Source of the DNA: CAMBDS01 sp964355675
Lineage (GTDB): Bacteria > Electryoneota > AABM5-125-24 > Hatepunaeales > Hatepunaeaceae
Length of the DNA stretch: 64,000 nucleotides
Direction: 5' to 3'
Assembly: GCA_964355675.1 (NCBI GenBank)
Contig: CAYHEC010000012.1
Coordinates: 33,587-97,586, forward strand
Every line of letters begins with the position of its first letter. The stretch's first letter is position 1. A program made the position numbers and the translations under genes. Below the pieces are notes generated by a model. It was not told the origin of the DNA, made no database searches, and was given only the letters and a program-made list of their open reading frames with translations. Positions 23,333 to 31,424 of the stretch are shown in pieces.

Positions 23333-24168
23333 AATTTACTCTCACTTCGCTTCTTCTGATCATTCGTCCTGGGAACGTAATAATAACCGGATCGACAGTG
23401 TTTGTTGGTGGGCTGATTGCTGGGGAGAGTGGAACAATCCATATATGGGGTCTTGTACTCGCATCGATTTCGGCGGGATTAGTTGCCGCTGGCGGCAATG
23501 TATTCAATGATTTCTACGATATTGCTGTCGATCTGGTCAACCGTCCGGACAGGGCTATACCGTCGGGAAGGTTAAGTCGATCAATTGCGGGTTTATGGGG
23601 ATGGGTGTTGACTGGCGCCGGATTGGCGATTGGGTTTTGGGTGGATGTAAGTTTAGGGATTATGGCGTCTGGTGTGGGAGTATTGCTTTGGTTATATAAT
23701 AAGATACTGAAACGAACATACTTTTGGGGCAATCTATCGGTTGCGGTATGTGGGGGTGCGGCATTTATCTATGGTGGATTTGCTGTAGGAAAGATTTCTT
23801 CATCTTTTATACCGGCAATCTTTGCATTTTTAATCCATCTGGCGCGGGAGATCGTCAAGGACATCGAGGACATTGCCGGTGACTTGACTTCTGGAGCTAA
23901 AACAATTCCGATTGTTTCCGGAACACGGGTGGCGCTGATAATTTCGGCAGTTGTACTGATAGCGCTCGCGCTATCGACGCCGTTGCCCTATTATTTAGGA
24001 GACTACTCGTCAAAATATCTGATTATCGTTACCATAACAGTTTCGCTTCCGCTACTGGTAATCTCGACATTCATGATCAGGGGATTATCTTCTGCTGGTG
24101 TAAAGCGAATTAGCAGTATCCTTAAAATAATTATGATTACAGGACTTGTTTCACTCTATATTGGTTAA
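23329..24168 (+). CDS. UbiA-family prenyltransferase
   Basis: The 279-residue polytopic membrane enzyme has two Asp-rich motifs that bind Mg-prenyl diphosphate: NVFNDFYDIAVDLVNRPDRA (about 61-80) and REIVKDIEDIAGD (about 173-185). About eight or nine hydrophobic helices are visible. The pattern with NRPDRAIPSGRLS is closest to the geranylgeranylglycerol-phosphate geranylgeranyltransferase-like subgroup, found in archaea and in several FCB bacteria. MenA- or UbiA-type quinone synthesis is the alternative, and no quinone gene is nearby. The substrate is therefore not assigned. It overlaps rsmE by 4 bp and maf by 8 bp. Confidence 0.88.
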   Translation: MKFTLTSLLLIIRPGNVIITGSTVFVGGLIAGESGTIHIWGLVLASISAGLVAAGGNVFNDFYDIAVDLVNRPDRAIPSGRLSRSIAGLWGWVLTGAGLAIGFWVDVSLGIMASGVGVLLWLYNKILKRTYFWGNLSVAVCGGAAFIYGGFAVGKISSSFIPAIFAFLIHLAREIVKDIEDIAGDLTSGAKTIPIVSGTRVALIISAVVLIALALSTPLPYYLGDYSSKYLIIVTITVSLPLLVISTFMIRGLSSAGVKRISSILKIIMITGLVSLYIG

Positions 24169-24769
24169 ACTGCCGATTCCAGAGATCGTGCTCGCATCGA
24201 CTTCACCGAGGCGTAAGCAGTTGCTTGAACGGATAGGACTGTCGCATATAGTCATTCCGCCGAGTGTCGAAGAACTGGTGCCGAAATTTGGTGAGTGTAA
24301 AGTTACGGCGCTACAGAACGCACGTTTGAAGGCGGAATCTGTTGTTGCTGTTGCAGGCAGTCGTGCGGTGCTGGGAGTCGATACAATTGTCGATCTCGAT
24401 GGAGAGCCACTTGGCAAGCCGATGGATCCTTCAGATGCGATCTCCAAATTGACTCAGCTTTCAGGAAGAGATCATTTTGTACACACAGCGGTTTTCTTTG
24501 TGGATGATAGTAAACATCTTTCTTACGAAATAGTTGAGACTTCACGGGTTCGTTTTCGAAAGCTTGGTTCAATGGAGATTGAGTCTTATGTTGCGACTGG
24601 TGAACCGCTTGACAAAGCTGGCGGTTACGGTATTCAAGAGCGCGGGGCAATGTTAGTCGAGCGAATCGATGGGTGTTTTTTTAACGTGATGGGGCTACCT
24701 ATCGCTCGATTTTGGGAAGTAGTACTTCGCTGGATGAAAGACAGGGGCACGCCGCTGAAAGGGTGGTGA
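24161..24769 (+). CDS. maf: Maf-family nucleoside triphosphate pyrophosphatase
   Basis: The Maf/YhdE family hydrolyses dTTP/UTP or modified NTPs to monophosphates. Visible motifs are ASTSPRRKQLLERIG near the start, GVDTIVDLDGEPLGKP at about 73-88, and LSGRDHFVHTAVF at about 101-113, then GGYGIQERGA. The Glu- and Arg-containing motif set fits the dTTP/UTP group. I chose TTG 24161 (MVKLPIPEIVLAS) because it overlaps the end of the UbiA gene by 8 bp. TTG 24146 is also in frame and would add five residues. It is the last gene of the co-oriented group, followed by a palindrome cluster. The product has about 202 residues, a normal length. Confidence 0.9.
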   Translation: MVKLPIPEIVLASTSPRRKQLLERIGLSHIVIPPSVEELVPKFGECKVTALQNARLKAESVVAVAGSRAVLGVDTIVDLDGEPLGKPMDPSDAISKLTQLSGRDHFVHTAVFFVDDSKHLSYEIVETSRVRFRKLGSMEIESYVATGEPLDKAGGYGIQERGAMLVERIDGCFFNVMGLPIARFWEVVLRWMKDRGTPLKGW

Positions 24770-24774
24770 TCTTG

Positions 24775-24834
24775 CCTTGGAGGGCGGGGTTTCAACCCGC
24801 CCTTTGGACGGACGGAAAGTCGGTCATCCAAGAG
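24775..24834. repeat. Nested palindromes after maf (TTGGAGGGCGG family)
   Basis: CTTGGAGGGCGGG...CCCGCCC and a following GGACGGACGGAAAGTCGGTC dyad ending ATCCAAGAG. It is the intergenic counterpart of the coding-region element at 21208-21303, with several arm substitutions. Confidence 0.78.
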
Positions 24835-24867
24835 CAACTATAAATGTACCAGTCAAAATGATTTTTG

Positions 24868-24891
24868 CTGCCGACCACGGCGGGTCGGCAG
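24868..24891. repeat. Palindrome CTGCCGACC / GGTCGGCAG
   Basis: A 9-bp stem with a 6-nt loop (acggcg). Arms TGCCGACC/GGTCGGCA with a different loop (ccctgc) also occur inside the sorting domain of the gene at 995-2725 (about 1104-1130). Confidence 0.8.
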
Positions 24892-24961
24892 TGGGATATA
24901 AGTTTTTCCATCAATTCGCGTGATTTTACTGAATGGATTCGTTACACGTACAGAACGAAAG

Positions 24962-25417
24962 ATGAAAAACCGTCAAACAAATTTTCAACCCTGCAACGAC
25001 TACTCAGAAACTGTAGTAGCTCGATTGTTAGAAAGATCACCCGGCGATCCTGAGCGGACTCGGTGGGAGGCTCATGCTGACCTCTGCCCAATCTGCGAAG
25101 AGGTTGTCGGATCTGATCGGGATCTCATTACTGACATCAGACGATTGCCTGACCCGGCGCCGGTGATGGTTCGTGCGGCTGTCATGTCGAGAGTTTCTGG
25201 TCGGCATAAGCCGCGTTTGCTCCGAACAGGCGATCTGGCTTGGGGAGCTTCCGCCGCATTTGCAGGCGCGATCCTTGGGTTGGTGTTGGTTTGGAGCGGT
25301 AGCGGTGGAGTGACAGCCAATGGCATCTCGAGTAGCGGAGATGATATGGCCTCGCTTAGCGTCGTTGACGAATTCGATACCTTTATCGCCGATTTGTCGA
25401 TCACACAGAGGGAATGA
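24962..25417 (+). CDS. Putative anti-sigma factor with zinc-finger-like N-terminus
   Basis: The 151-residue protein has an HxxxCxxC motif (AHADLCPICEE, about 37-47) of the ZAS type. A basic linker, one transmembrane helix (WGASAAFAGAILGLVLVWSG, about 92-112) and a short acidic periplasmic tail follow. This is the layout of membrane anti-sigma factors that sequester ECF sigma factors. No sigma factor gene is adjacent, which is atypical, so the partner would be elsewhere. ATG 24962 is chosen over an upstream in-frame start because it begins close to the ZAS region. Its TGA overlaps the start of the metal-sensor-like gene (ATGA), so both act in one response. Confidence 0.7.
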   Translation: MKNRQTNFQPCNDYSETVVARLLERSPGDPERTRWEAHADLCPICEEVVGSDRDLITDIRRLPDPAPVMVRAAVMSRVSGRHKPRLLRTGDLAWGASAAFAGAILGLVLVWSGSGGVTANGISSSGDDMASLSVVDEFDTFIADLSITQRE

Positions 25418-25896
25418 GTAAATTGCTGACTCGAAACCGGGTAATCGGAACACTGCTACTGATTTCATGGACTTTAAACGTGGCTTTGGGAGTAGCGCTT
25501 TATTTCTCGAATCACCCCCGGGCGTTTCCTCGACGGCCTTTCGGACATCAATTCGGACATTCAGGCGACGAGACAGCTCCTCCGCCCGGAATACCACTTG
25601 AATTCCGCGAAGCATTACGTGAGGGGGTTGACTCACTAATGGACGAGCAACATTGCATAGCTCAAGAATTGTATGCGACGTTGGTCGCCGACTCGCTTGA
25701 CACAACCCGACTGCGATTGCTCACCGATTCTCTCGGTGAAATGCGCTGTCAAATTCAGAAGACAATGATTTCCAAAATAGCGGGATTGCACGATAAGCTT
25801 TCGCCTGAAGAGTGGAAGAAGATTTGCTCCCGCATGGTCGGCCGGATCGGTGGTGAAAGGCATGATCGCGAATTTCGCCATCGGGACAAGGATTAA
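25414..25896 (+). CDS. CnrX/ZraP-like periplasmic heavy-metal-response protein
   Basis: The 160-residue protein has one N-terminal membrane anchor (VIGTLLLISWTLNVALGVALYF) and a helical periplasmic domain. The helices contain EFREALREGVDSLMDEQ and IAGLHDKLSPEEWKKICSRM, resembling the LTxxQ/CnrX periplasmic sensor family. The C-terminus is His/Arg/Asp-rich (ERHDREFRHRDKD), suitable for metal ligation. CnrX proteins hold an anti-sigma factor in check until metal binds. The overlap with a putative anti-sigma gene upstream supports that role here. Which metal is sensed cannot be read from the sequence. Confidence 0.75.
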   Translation: MSKLLTRNRVIGTLLLISWTLNVALGVALYFSNHPRAFPRRPFGHQFGHSGDETAPPPGIPLEFREALREGVDSLMDEQHCIAQELYATLVADSLDTTRLRLLTDSLGEMRCQIQKTMISKIAGLHDKLSPEEWKKICSRMVGRIGGERHDREFRHRDKD

Positions 25897-25926
25897 CTTA
25901 ATTTCACTCACAACAGGAAACAGACA

Positions 25927-26526
25927 ATGAAACGAATTCTATTCATGGCTCTTGCGTTGATTTTGATCAGTGCCGGAACCACACTTGCTCAACACCCTAA
26001 GGAAATGGGAGCTCCGATGCCGGGCATGATGCCGCCAGGACATCCTCCGATGGGCATGGCAATGGATGACGACGAAGACGGAATGAAGCATTGCATGATG
26101 GGCATCGGTTTTACCGATGAACAGCAAGCGAAGCTTGATAAAATGCGTCTTGAGGGTCAAAGAACGCAAGTCGAGAAGAAAGCTCAAATGGCGGATCTTC
26201 AAGCCAAACTGAAGCTTGCAATGACTGCAGAGAAATTCAGCCAGAAAGAGATCGACGACGTCGCGGCCAAGATGGGGAAGTTCCATCAAGAAGCGATTCT
26301 CATGAAAGCCAAACACGTTCGGGAAGTACGTGAAATGCTGACAGCAGAGCAACGGATCAAGTTCGATCAGAGCATCCTCGACGGTAAGATGGGACCCGGT
26401 GGGCGTAGTCCCGGTTTTGGGATGGGTCACGGTATGGGAAAAGGGCACGACTGTGGATCGGGTTGTGACGACGACGATGACGACTGCGACCACAAGAAGA
26501 AAAAAGGCGGGAAGGACTGCGATTAA
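25927..26526 (+). CDS. Spy/CpxP-like periplasmic protein with metal-binding tail
   Basis: A signal peptide (MKRILFMALALILISAGTTL, cleavage near AQ) is followed by a Met/Pro-rich stretch (MGAPMPGMMPPGHPPMGMAM). A helical Spy-like domain then has FTDEQQAKLDKMRLEGQ and MLTAEQRIKFDQ, the two LTxxQ-type motifs. The tail is very rich in Gly, His, Cys, Asp and Lys (for example GHDCGSGCDDDDDDC). Met- and Cys/His-rich ends suggest copper or another soft metal, by inference. It lies 30 bp after the CnrX-like gene with its own ribosome-binding site (CAGGAAAC) and is probably the effector of the same system. A terminator-like hairpin follows at 26577-26609. Confidence 0.82.
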   Translation: MKRILFMALALILISAGTTLAQHPKEMGAPMPGMMPPGHPPMGMAMDDDEDGMKHCMMGIGFTDEQQAKLDKMRLEGQRTQVEKKAQMADLQAKLKLAMTAEKFSQKEIDDVAAKMGKFHQEAILMKAKHVREVREMLTAEQRIKFDQSILDGKMGPGGRSPGFGMGHGMGKGHDCGSGCDDDDDDCDHKKKKGGKDCD

Positions 26527-26540
26527 TCCTCAATAGGATA

Positions 26541-26568
26541 AGCCGTCAACCGCACAGGGTTGACGGCT
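26541..26568. repeat. Palindrome AGCCGTCAACC / GGTTGACGGCT
   Basis: An 11-bp stem with a 6-nt loop (gcacag). The inner arms CCGTCAACC/GGTTGACGG with a different loop occur inside the gene at 995-2725 (about 1140-1163). Confidence 0.82.
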
Positions 26569-26576
26569 TGATTCTT

Positions 26577-26609
26577 AAGGTGTCAGCGCCAGAGGGCTGA
26601 CACCTTTTA
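26577..26609 (+). terminator. Probable intrinsic terminator after the Spy-like gene
   Basis: An 11-bp stem AAGGTGTCAGC / GCTGACACCTT is followed by a short T run. It closes the 24962-26526 operon. The rest of the gap to uvrC (26610-26810) holds two copies of an AGGTCGATT...AATCGACCCTA palindrome and no supported gene. Confidence 0.6.
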
Positions 26610-26810
26610 GTAGCAAGACAGGGATCTTTTCTGTCGCGTAGAGCGGGATTCCAATATAGAGGTCGATTCGGAAATCGACCCTACGCGAGTAGCATAGATT
26701 CCACTCCCACCGTTGTTAGAGGTCGATTTGGAAATCGACCCTATTCGAATACAGTTTTCCTCGCATCGAATAGCTGTACAAATAAAATTTCAAGAAATTG
26801 GCACTCCCCC

Positions 26811-26839
26811 TTGCCCTGATGGTATTGTTATCGTAGTTT
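26811..26839 (+). promoter_or_regulatory. Promoter of uvrC, probably leaderless
   Basis: TTGCCC (26811-26816), a 17-nt spacer and TAGTTT (26834-26839) lie 6 nt before the uvrC ATG at 26846. No ribosome-binding site is present. Confidence 0.45.
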
Positions 26840-26845
26840 ATCTTT

Positions 26846-28795
26846 ATGAACGATTCCAATGATAACAATACCAAAGGTTCGAGAAGAATCGCCCCGGCTC
26901 TTGCCGAAAAGCTCGCCCTTATTCCTGATCGACCGGGGGTATATGTTTTCAAGAGTTCCACCGGTCAAATCATCTACATCGGAAAGGCAAAAAGTCTTCG
27001 TTCGCGTGTGCGAAGTTATTTCACCTCCCCGGACGATGGCCGCTACCAATACCCGCGTCTTGTGGCTTCGATTCGTGACCTCGATCTCATACTGACCACC
27101 AGTGAAGTCGAAGCTCTGAAAACCGAAGCAGACTTAATTCGCTACCACAAACCTCGCTTCAATGTCGATCTCCGTGACGACAAGAGCTTTCCATTTATCA
27201 AAATCACCCGCGAACCATTCCCACGTGTATTGTTGACCCGCAAACCTCAAGAAGCTCCCCCCGGTGACATCTATGGCCCATTCACTGACGTAAAAGGCAC
27301 TCGTTCGCTATTAAGAACACTGAAAGGCATTCTCCAGATAAGGGATTGCAGTCTGCCATTGACGCCAGAAAAAATTGCTAATGGGAAGTTCAGGTTGTGT
27401 CTTGATTATCATATCGGACGTTGTGGCGGGCCTTGCGAAGGTAAAATCGCGGCTGAGGCTTACTTACAAAACGTTCGTCGTTTTGTCAGGATACTAAAAG
27501 GCCATAATGAGGAGACTATCGCCGAACTTGAAACTGAGATGAAGGAATTTTCAGCCACTCTTCGTTTCGAGGACGCGGCTTTCGCCCGCGACCGCATCGT
27601 CGCGGCACGGCGTTTTGCCGAAAGACAGCCAAAGGTCGTTCCAAACCCAATCGACTGCGACGCGGTCGGGATGGTGCGAGAGGACTCCTACGCGGCAATT
27701 TCGGTCATCAAGGTTCGCCACGGCCGAATTATCGGTCAGAGCCCCTTTCACATGGATAGGACAACCGGTCTTGATGAGTCGGCAGTTCTGGAGGCATTTT
27801 TAATTCGTTTTTACGAGATCTCTGACTCAATTCCTGACACGATTCTGCTCTCAGCAGAGCTATCAGACGCCGCGCCGATGATCGCCTATCTTTCAGATTT
27901 AGCGGGAAGGAAGGTTGGAGTCCTCTGTCCTCAACGCGGTGAGAAGAAGCATCTGATCGAGATCGCGCACACCAACGCAGAGCACTTGCTCCTCGAGAAC
28001 CGCGTCATGGCTGACAAACGTGACTTTGTACCGCGGTCCATCACGGCTCTTCAGGAGAGCCTGAATCTTTCAACCCCGCCTCAACGGATCGACGCCTTCG
28101 ATATTTCTCATCTGGCAGGATCTGATACGGTTGCTTCGATGGTCGTTTTCAAAGACGGGAAGCCGCTTAAGTCAGCCTATCGGATTTTCAAAATCAGAAC
28201 TGTCGAAGGAATAGACGACTTCAGCTCAATCGGGGAGGCAGTTGAGCGCCGATATAGTCGCCTGTTGATGGAGAAGGCAAATGTAGCCGATATCGATCAA
28301 GACGATTCGTCGCTCGAAGAAAACGCGACCGAGGAAAAAGCGCCTAAAGACAATTCTTTTCCCGATTTGGTGCTGATCGACGGGGGGATAGGCCAGTTGA
28401 ATCGCGCTCGCCAAGTGCTCGACAGGCTGGGACTTCCCGAATTGCCGGTAGTTGGTCTGGCGAAAAGATTGGAGGAAATTTACATACCAGGGGAGAGCGA
28501 ACCGTTATTGCTTAGCCGAAGTTCGTCGGCACTGCGTTTATTGCAACAGCTTCGTGACGAGGCTCATCGTTTTGCCATAACGAGGCAACGGCTTTTGCGC
28601 GGTAAAAGACAAGTTAAATCACGGCTCGATGCGATCGAGGGAGTAGGACCGTCTCGAAGAGGGATGTTGTTAAACCATTTTGGCTCGGTCAAGCGGATCG
28701 CGGCGGCTTCGCTTGAGGAATTAATCGCTGTTCCCGGAATGAATAAACGACTTGCTGAAGTTATTAAAACAGCTTTGCACGATGGAAAAGCTTAA
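26846..28795 (+). CDS. uvrC: UvrABC system subunit C
   Basis: The dual-incision nuclease of nucleotide excision repair. The 649-residue protein has a GIY-YIG domain (about 26-105: RPGVYVFKSSTGQIIYIGKA), and a Cys-rich segment (CLDYHIGRCGGPCEG). A UVR domain (AELETEMKEFSATLRFEDAA), the RNase-H-like C-terminal nuclease (RIDAFDISHLAGSDTVASMV, LVLIDGGIGQLN) and tandem helix-hairpin-helix motifs (IEGVGPSRRGMLL, VPGMNKRLAEV) follow. An acidic insert of about 30 residues (DQDDSSLEENATEEKAPKD) precedes LVLIDGG. No Shine-Dalgarno sequence precedes the ATG, and a -10-like box lies 6 nt upstream, so translation may be leaderless. The NHL lipoprotein gene starts one base after its stop. Confidence 0.96.
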   Translation: MNDSNDNNTKGSRRIAPALAEKLALIPDRPGVYVFKSSTGQIIYIGKAKSLRSRVRSYFTSPDDGRYQYPRLVASIRDLDLILTTSEVEALKTEADLIRYHKPRFNVDLRDDKSFPFIKITREPFPRVLLTRKPQEAPPGDIYGPFTDVKGTRSLLRTLKGILQIRDCSLPLTPEKIANGKFRLCLDYHIGRCGGPCEGKIAAEAYLQNVRRFVRILKGHNEETIAELETEMKEFSATLRFEDAAFARDRIVAARRFAERQPKVVPNPIDCDAVGMVREDSYAAISVIKVRHGRIIGQSPFHMDRTTGLDESAVLEAFLIRFYEISDSIPDTILLSAELSDAAPMIAYLSDLAGRKVGVLCPQRGEKKHLIEIAHTNAEHLLLENRVMADKRDFVPRSITALQESLNLSTPPQRIDAFDISHLAGSDTVASMVVFKDGKPLKSAYRIFKIRTVEGIDDFSSIGEAVERRYSRLLMEKANVADIDQDDSSLEENATEEKAPKDNSFPDLVLIDGGIGQLNRARQVLDRLGLPELPVVGLAKRLEEIYIPGESEPLLLSRSSSALRLLQQLRDEAHRFAITRQRLLRGKRQVKSRLDAIEGVGPSRRGMLLNHFGSVKRIAAASLEELIAVPGMNKRLAEVIKTALHDGKA

Positions 28796-28796
28796 T

Positions 28797-30251
28797 ATGA
28801 GTCTATTGAAAATGCCTGCCGCGGGTAATCTGCTGGGCTTCGCTCGGCGAGTTGTTAGCGGTACTTTGTTATCATTGATTTTTCTCGGCTGTTCGCACCC
28901 TGGTCGAAATGCCAACACATCCTATATCTACCCTCCCTTTACCAGCCATTGGGGATTCGCGCAATTCGGCAGTTTCGACCTGCGTCTTTTCCTCAGCAAC
29001 AAAACACGCTTCGACAATCCACAAGGCGTCGCCGTTATTAAACTGAATGAGAGTGACTGGCCTGTCTGTTTTTGGGTCAACTCCGGACAGAATGCCATTG
29101 TTTACAACAGCTCGGTCTATTCTCTGGGTCTTCATGGATTGTTAACGCCATGGTCACTGCAAATTTTGCGCAAGGACCTGAACGGTCAAACTATCTTGAA
29201 AATCCCCTGGGGGATCACCGTCGACAATTCGGGCAATGTCTATGTCGTCGATCGCGGCAATTCTCGTGTTGTCAAACTTGTATATACAGATGGTGAGCAT
29301 GAAAACGGAGCGCTGAAACTATCCGATTATATCGGTTCGTTCGGGTCAGAGCCGGGACAATTTCTCGATCCACGTGGAGTGGCGTGGGTTGCACCCGGGC
29401 TGATTGCGGTAGTCGATAATAGCCTGAACCGGGTTACAATCTTAAATGATAGCGGGCAGGTCATTAGATATTGGGAAGGATTGAACGAACCGATCTCGAT
29501 AGCATCTTCGACAGGATCAAGGGAATTTGCTGAATACGATACCACAACTAATTTTCTTGCTGTGGTTGATTCTCTCGACCGGCGGATAACAATATTCGAT
29601 TTGAATGGAACAATTATCGCTCAAACCGACGCCATGAAGTGGAACGCTCCAATGACGCCTGATCTGAGTTTCGTCGCGATTGACCGCTTCGGACAAGTCC
29701 TTATCACCGACCGCAATAATGGCTGTATCCACAAACTGGATCGATACCTTGCATTCCTCACCAGTTTCGGTGAGTCCGGCGGGGGCAATTACCAGTTCGA
29801 TCAACCGCGCGGCATTGCCATTGATTCCGAATCCGGGAAGGTATATGTGGTGGAAAGAGAGAGAGTGCAGATGTTGTTTGTCGCGGTCGATGTTTCTCAA
29901 TTTGAGGTGAAAGTTGTCGCCGATTCAAGCTGGCGCGATCTGTCGATTGACTTCCAGACAACCGAACCGGCGCTGGTCGATCTCGATCTGACGAATGAGT
30001 ATGGGCAGTTTGTGGCGAGGATTATCGAGGGGCGTCTTTACCCGGCTGGTGGCAATCATCTCTCATGGGGGATGACCATCCCTGAATCACTTCCAGACGG
30101 AAGACCTTTGCCAGCCCTGCCACCGCCGTGCAAACCGGGTGAGAAGCTTCCTGACGGCAAATATCTACTTAAGGGGACATTCCGGGCGACTTATGGCTCA
30201 AAGGATGTTTATTCAAAAGAGATGAGAGCCGAATTTGGCTTAAAGCGGTGA
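28797..30251 (+). CDS. NHL-repeat beta-propeller lipoprotein (putative)
   Basis: The N-terminus has a hydrophobic segment ending SLIFLGCSHPG, a plausible though imperfect lipobox with Cys as the first mature residue. The body contains NHL-type repeats: PWGITVDNSGNVYVVDRGNS, FLDPRGVAWVAPGLIAVVDN and FDQPRGIAIDSESGKVYVVE, forming a six-bladed propeller. A C-terminal FlgD-like segment (GGNHLSWGMTIPESLPDG) resembles a reduced Ig fold. ATG 28797 is used, right after the uvrC stop; ATG 28782 is also in frame. The n-region GNLLGFARRVVSG is encoded by a GGGCTTCGCTCGGCGAG-type palindrome fragment like that at about 10152. The last 12 bp overlap the convergent glycosyltransferase gene. Function is unknown. 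Confidence 0.72.
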   Translation: MSLLKMPAAGNLLGFARRVVSGTLLSLIFLGCSHPGRNANTSYIYPPFTSHWGFAQFGSFDLRLFLSNKTRFDNPQGVAVIKLNESDWPVCFWVNSGQNAIVYNSSVYSLGLHGLLTPWSLQILRKDLNGQTILKIPWGITVDNSGNVYVVDRGNSRVVKLVYTDGEHENGALKLSDYIGSFGSEPGQFLDPRGVAWVAPGLIAVVDNSLNRVTILNDSGQVIRYWEGLNEPISIASSTGSREFAEYDTTTNFLAVVDSLDRRITIFDLNGTIIAQTDAMKWNAPMTPDLSFVAIDRFGQVLITDRNNGCIHKLDRYLAFLTSFGESGGGNYQFDQPRGIAIDSESGKVYVVERERVQMLFVAVDVSQFEVKVVADSSWRDLSIDFQTTEPALVDLDLTNEYGQFVARIIEGRLYPAGGNHLSWGMTIPESLPDGRPLPALPPPCKPGEKLPDGKYLLKGTFRATYGSKDVYSKEMRAEFGLKR

Positions 30252-31424
30252 GTGGAAAATCAGGTTTACCAACGGCGCGCCCCAGATTACGCACTGCCAG
30301 CCGATTGGGATTTTCAGCCTGTTCAAACCGGCCGCAACAATGATCGAGATCGACGCGACTGCCGGAGCGAGGAGCCGCGCTTCGATCTGGAAAAAACGAA
30401 AGTTGTAAGCGACCAATGCCAATACCGGAAGCGCTACCCCCCATAATACCAACCACTTTGACTGTGAATTCCTCAACTTCGTTACTCCCACCACAAACAC
30501 AATCATACCCATTATACACCAAAAGATCGTAATCAGTTTTTCGGGAACACTCCCCCAAACCTGTTCAAAAGGTTGTACAGCGGTTCTTGCGAGGTAAGCA
30601 ACCGCAGTGATTGGGTGGAAGATTCCGCCGCCACCAACGAAACCGCATTCTTCAGGGGTGTAAACACTGACGGTAGGAACTATTTCGCCATAATGCGTTA
30701 GATTCCAAATGATAAGCGGTATAATTGTTATTATTGCTATCGTCAATGATCCCCAACGCGCTAAAAACGTACTGTTTTGCGGACGCTCCCTTCGGATGGC
30801 AAACCAAGTGAGCGGAAGCAACGCCAGCGCCGACATCTTAGCCCAGACTGCAACACCCAACAGTAAACCTGACTGCGTTTGTTTGGTTGTACTGCCAGAA
30901 TTTTCCCTCATCAGGAGGATGCTCGCAAACGCCATTGCTGACAAGCAAAATAGCATAGAATCATTGGAGACGAGTGAGGAAAAGATCACCAGATTGGGCG
31001 AGAATGTTACGAATGCCATTCCCGCCAGACCGCCTCTTGTGTCTTCGAGAACCTTCCCACAGATCCAATAAGCAACAAGTGAGGTTGCAACTCCAAATAA
31101 CAGCGAGATAAGCCGCGCTCCGTAAAGTCCGCCACCTTCCGTGAACCATTCGCCAAGCTTAAACGCAGGAGCCGCGATTGCATAATAGAGAGGAGGCTGG
31201 GGGAACTCATCGATAAGGGGATTAGCATGACTTTCCGCATCAGTCCAAACCGGCCAACGCATCTTTTCGGCAACATAGCGAACATAATTAAGATGCATTG
31301 GTTCGTCGTTGTAGCCGGGAAGCGGATTCTCGTCAGGGAAAAGTGGAAGATTGACAACAAAAAATAGCCGAAGAATGAGTCCCGCGGCAAGAATAATCCA
31401 GAACGTATTTGGTTGGTTACTCAT
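30240..31424 (-). CDS. Membrane glycosyltransferase of the GT-C / GT39-like type
   Basis: The 394-residue protein has about nine or ten transmembrane helices. The first periplasmic loop is acidic (DENPLPGYNDEPMHLNYVRY), typical of PMT/ArnT/GT-C enzymes that transfer sugars from polyprenyl phosphates. A downstream loop contains EFPQPPLYYAIAAP, a signature of this superfamily (PPL/Y). Acceptor and donor cannot be assigned. It overlaps the radical SAM gene upstream by 4 bp (ATGA) and lies in a minus-strand group with a FemAB-like transferase, suggesting a role in cell-envelope or secondary glycan modification. Confidence 0.8.
   Translation of the reverse strand: MSNQPNTFWIILAAGLILRLFFVVNLPLFPDENPLPGYNDEPMHLNYVRYVAEKMRWPVWTDAESHANPLIDEFPQPPLYYAIAAPAFKLGEWFTEGGGLYGARLISLLFGVATSLVAYWICGKVLEDTRGGLAGMAFVTFSPNLVIFSSLVSNDSMLFCLSAMAFASILLMRENSGSTTKQTQSGLLLGVAVWAKMSALALLPLTWFAIRRERPQNSTFLARWGSLTIAIITIIPLIIWNLTHYGEIVPTVSVYTPEECGFVGGGGIFHPITAVAYLARTAVQPFEQVWGSVPEKLITIFWCIMGMIVFVVGVTKLRNSQSKWLVLWGVALPVLALVAYNFRFFQIEARLLAPAVASISIIVAAGLNRLKIPIGWQCVIWGAPLVNLIFHSPL

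Noticed and set aside
25939..26493. 184-codon antisense frame over the Spy-like gene
   Set aside because: It results from the Asp/Met-rich repeats of the sense gene and has Val/Thr-rich low-complexity content.
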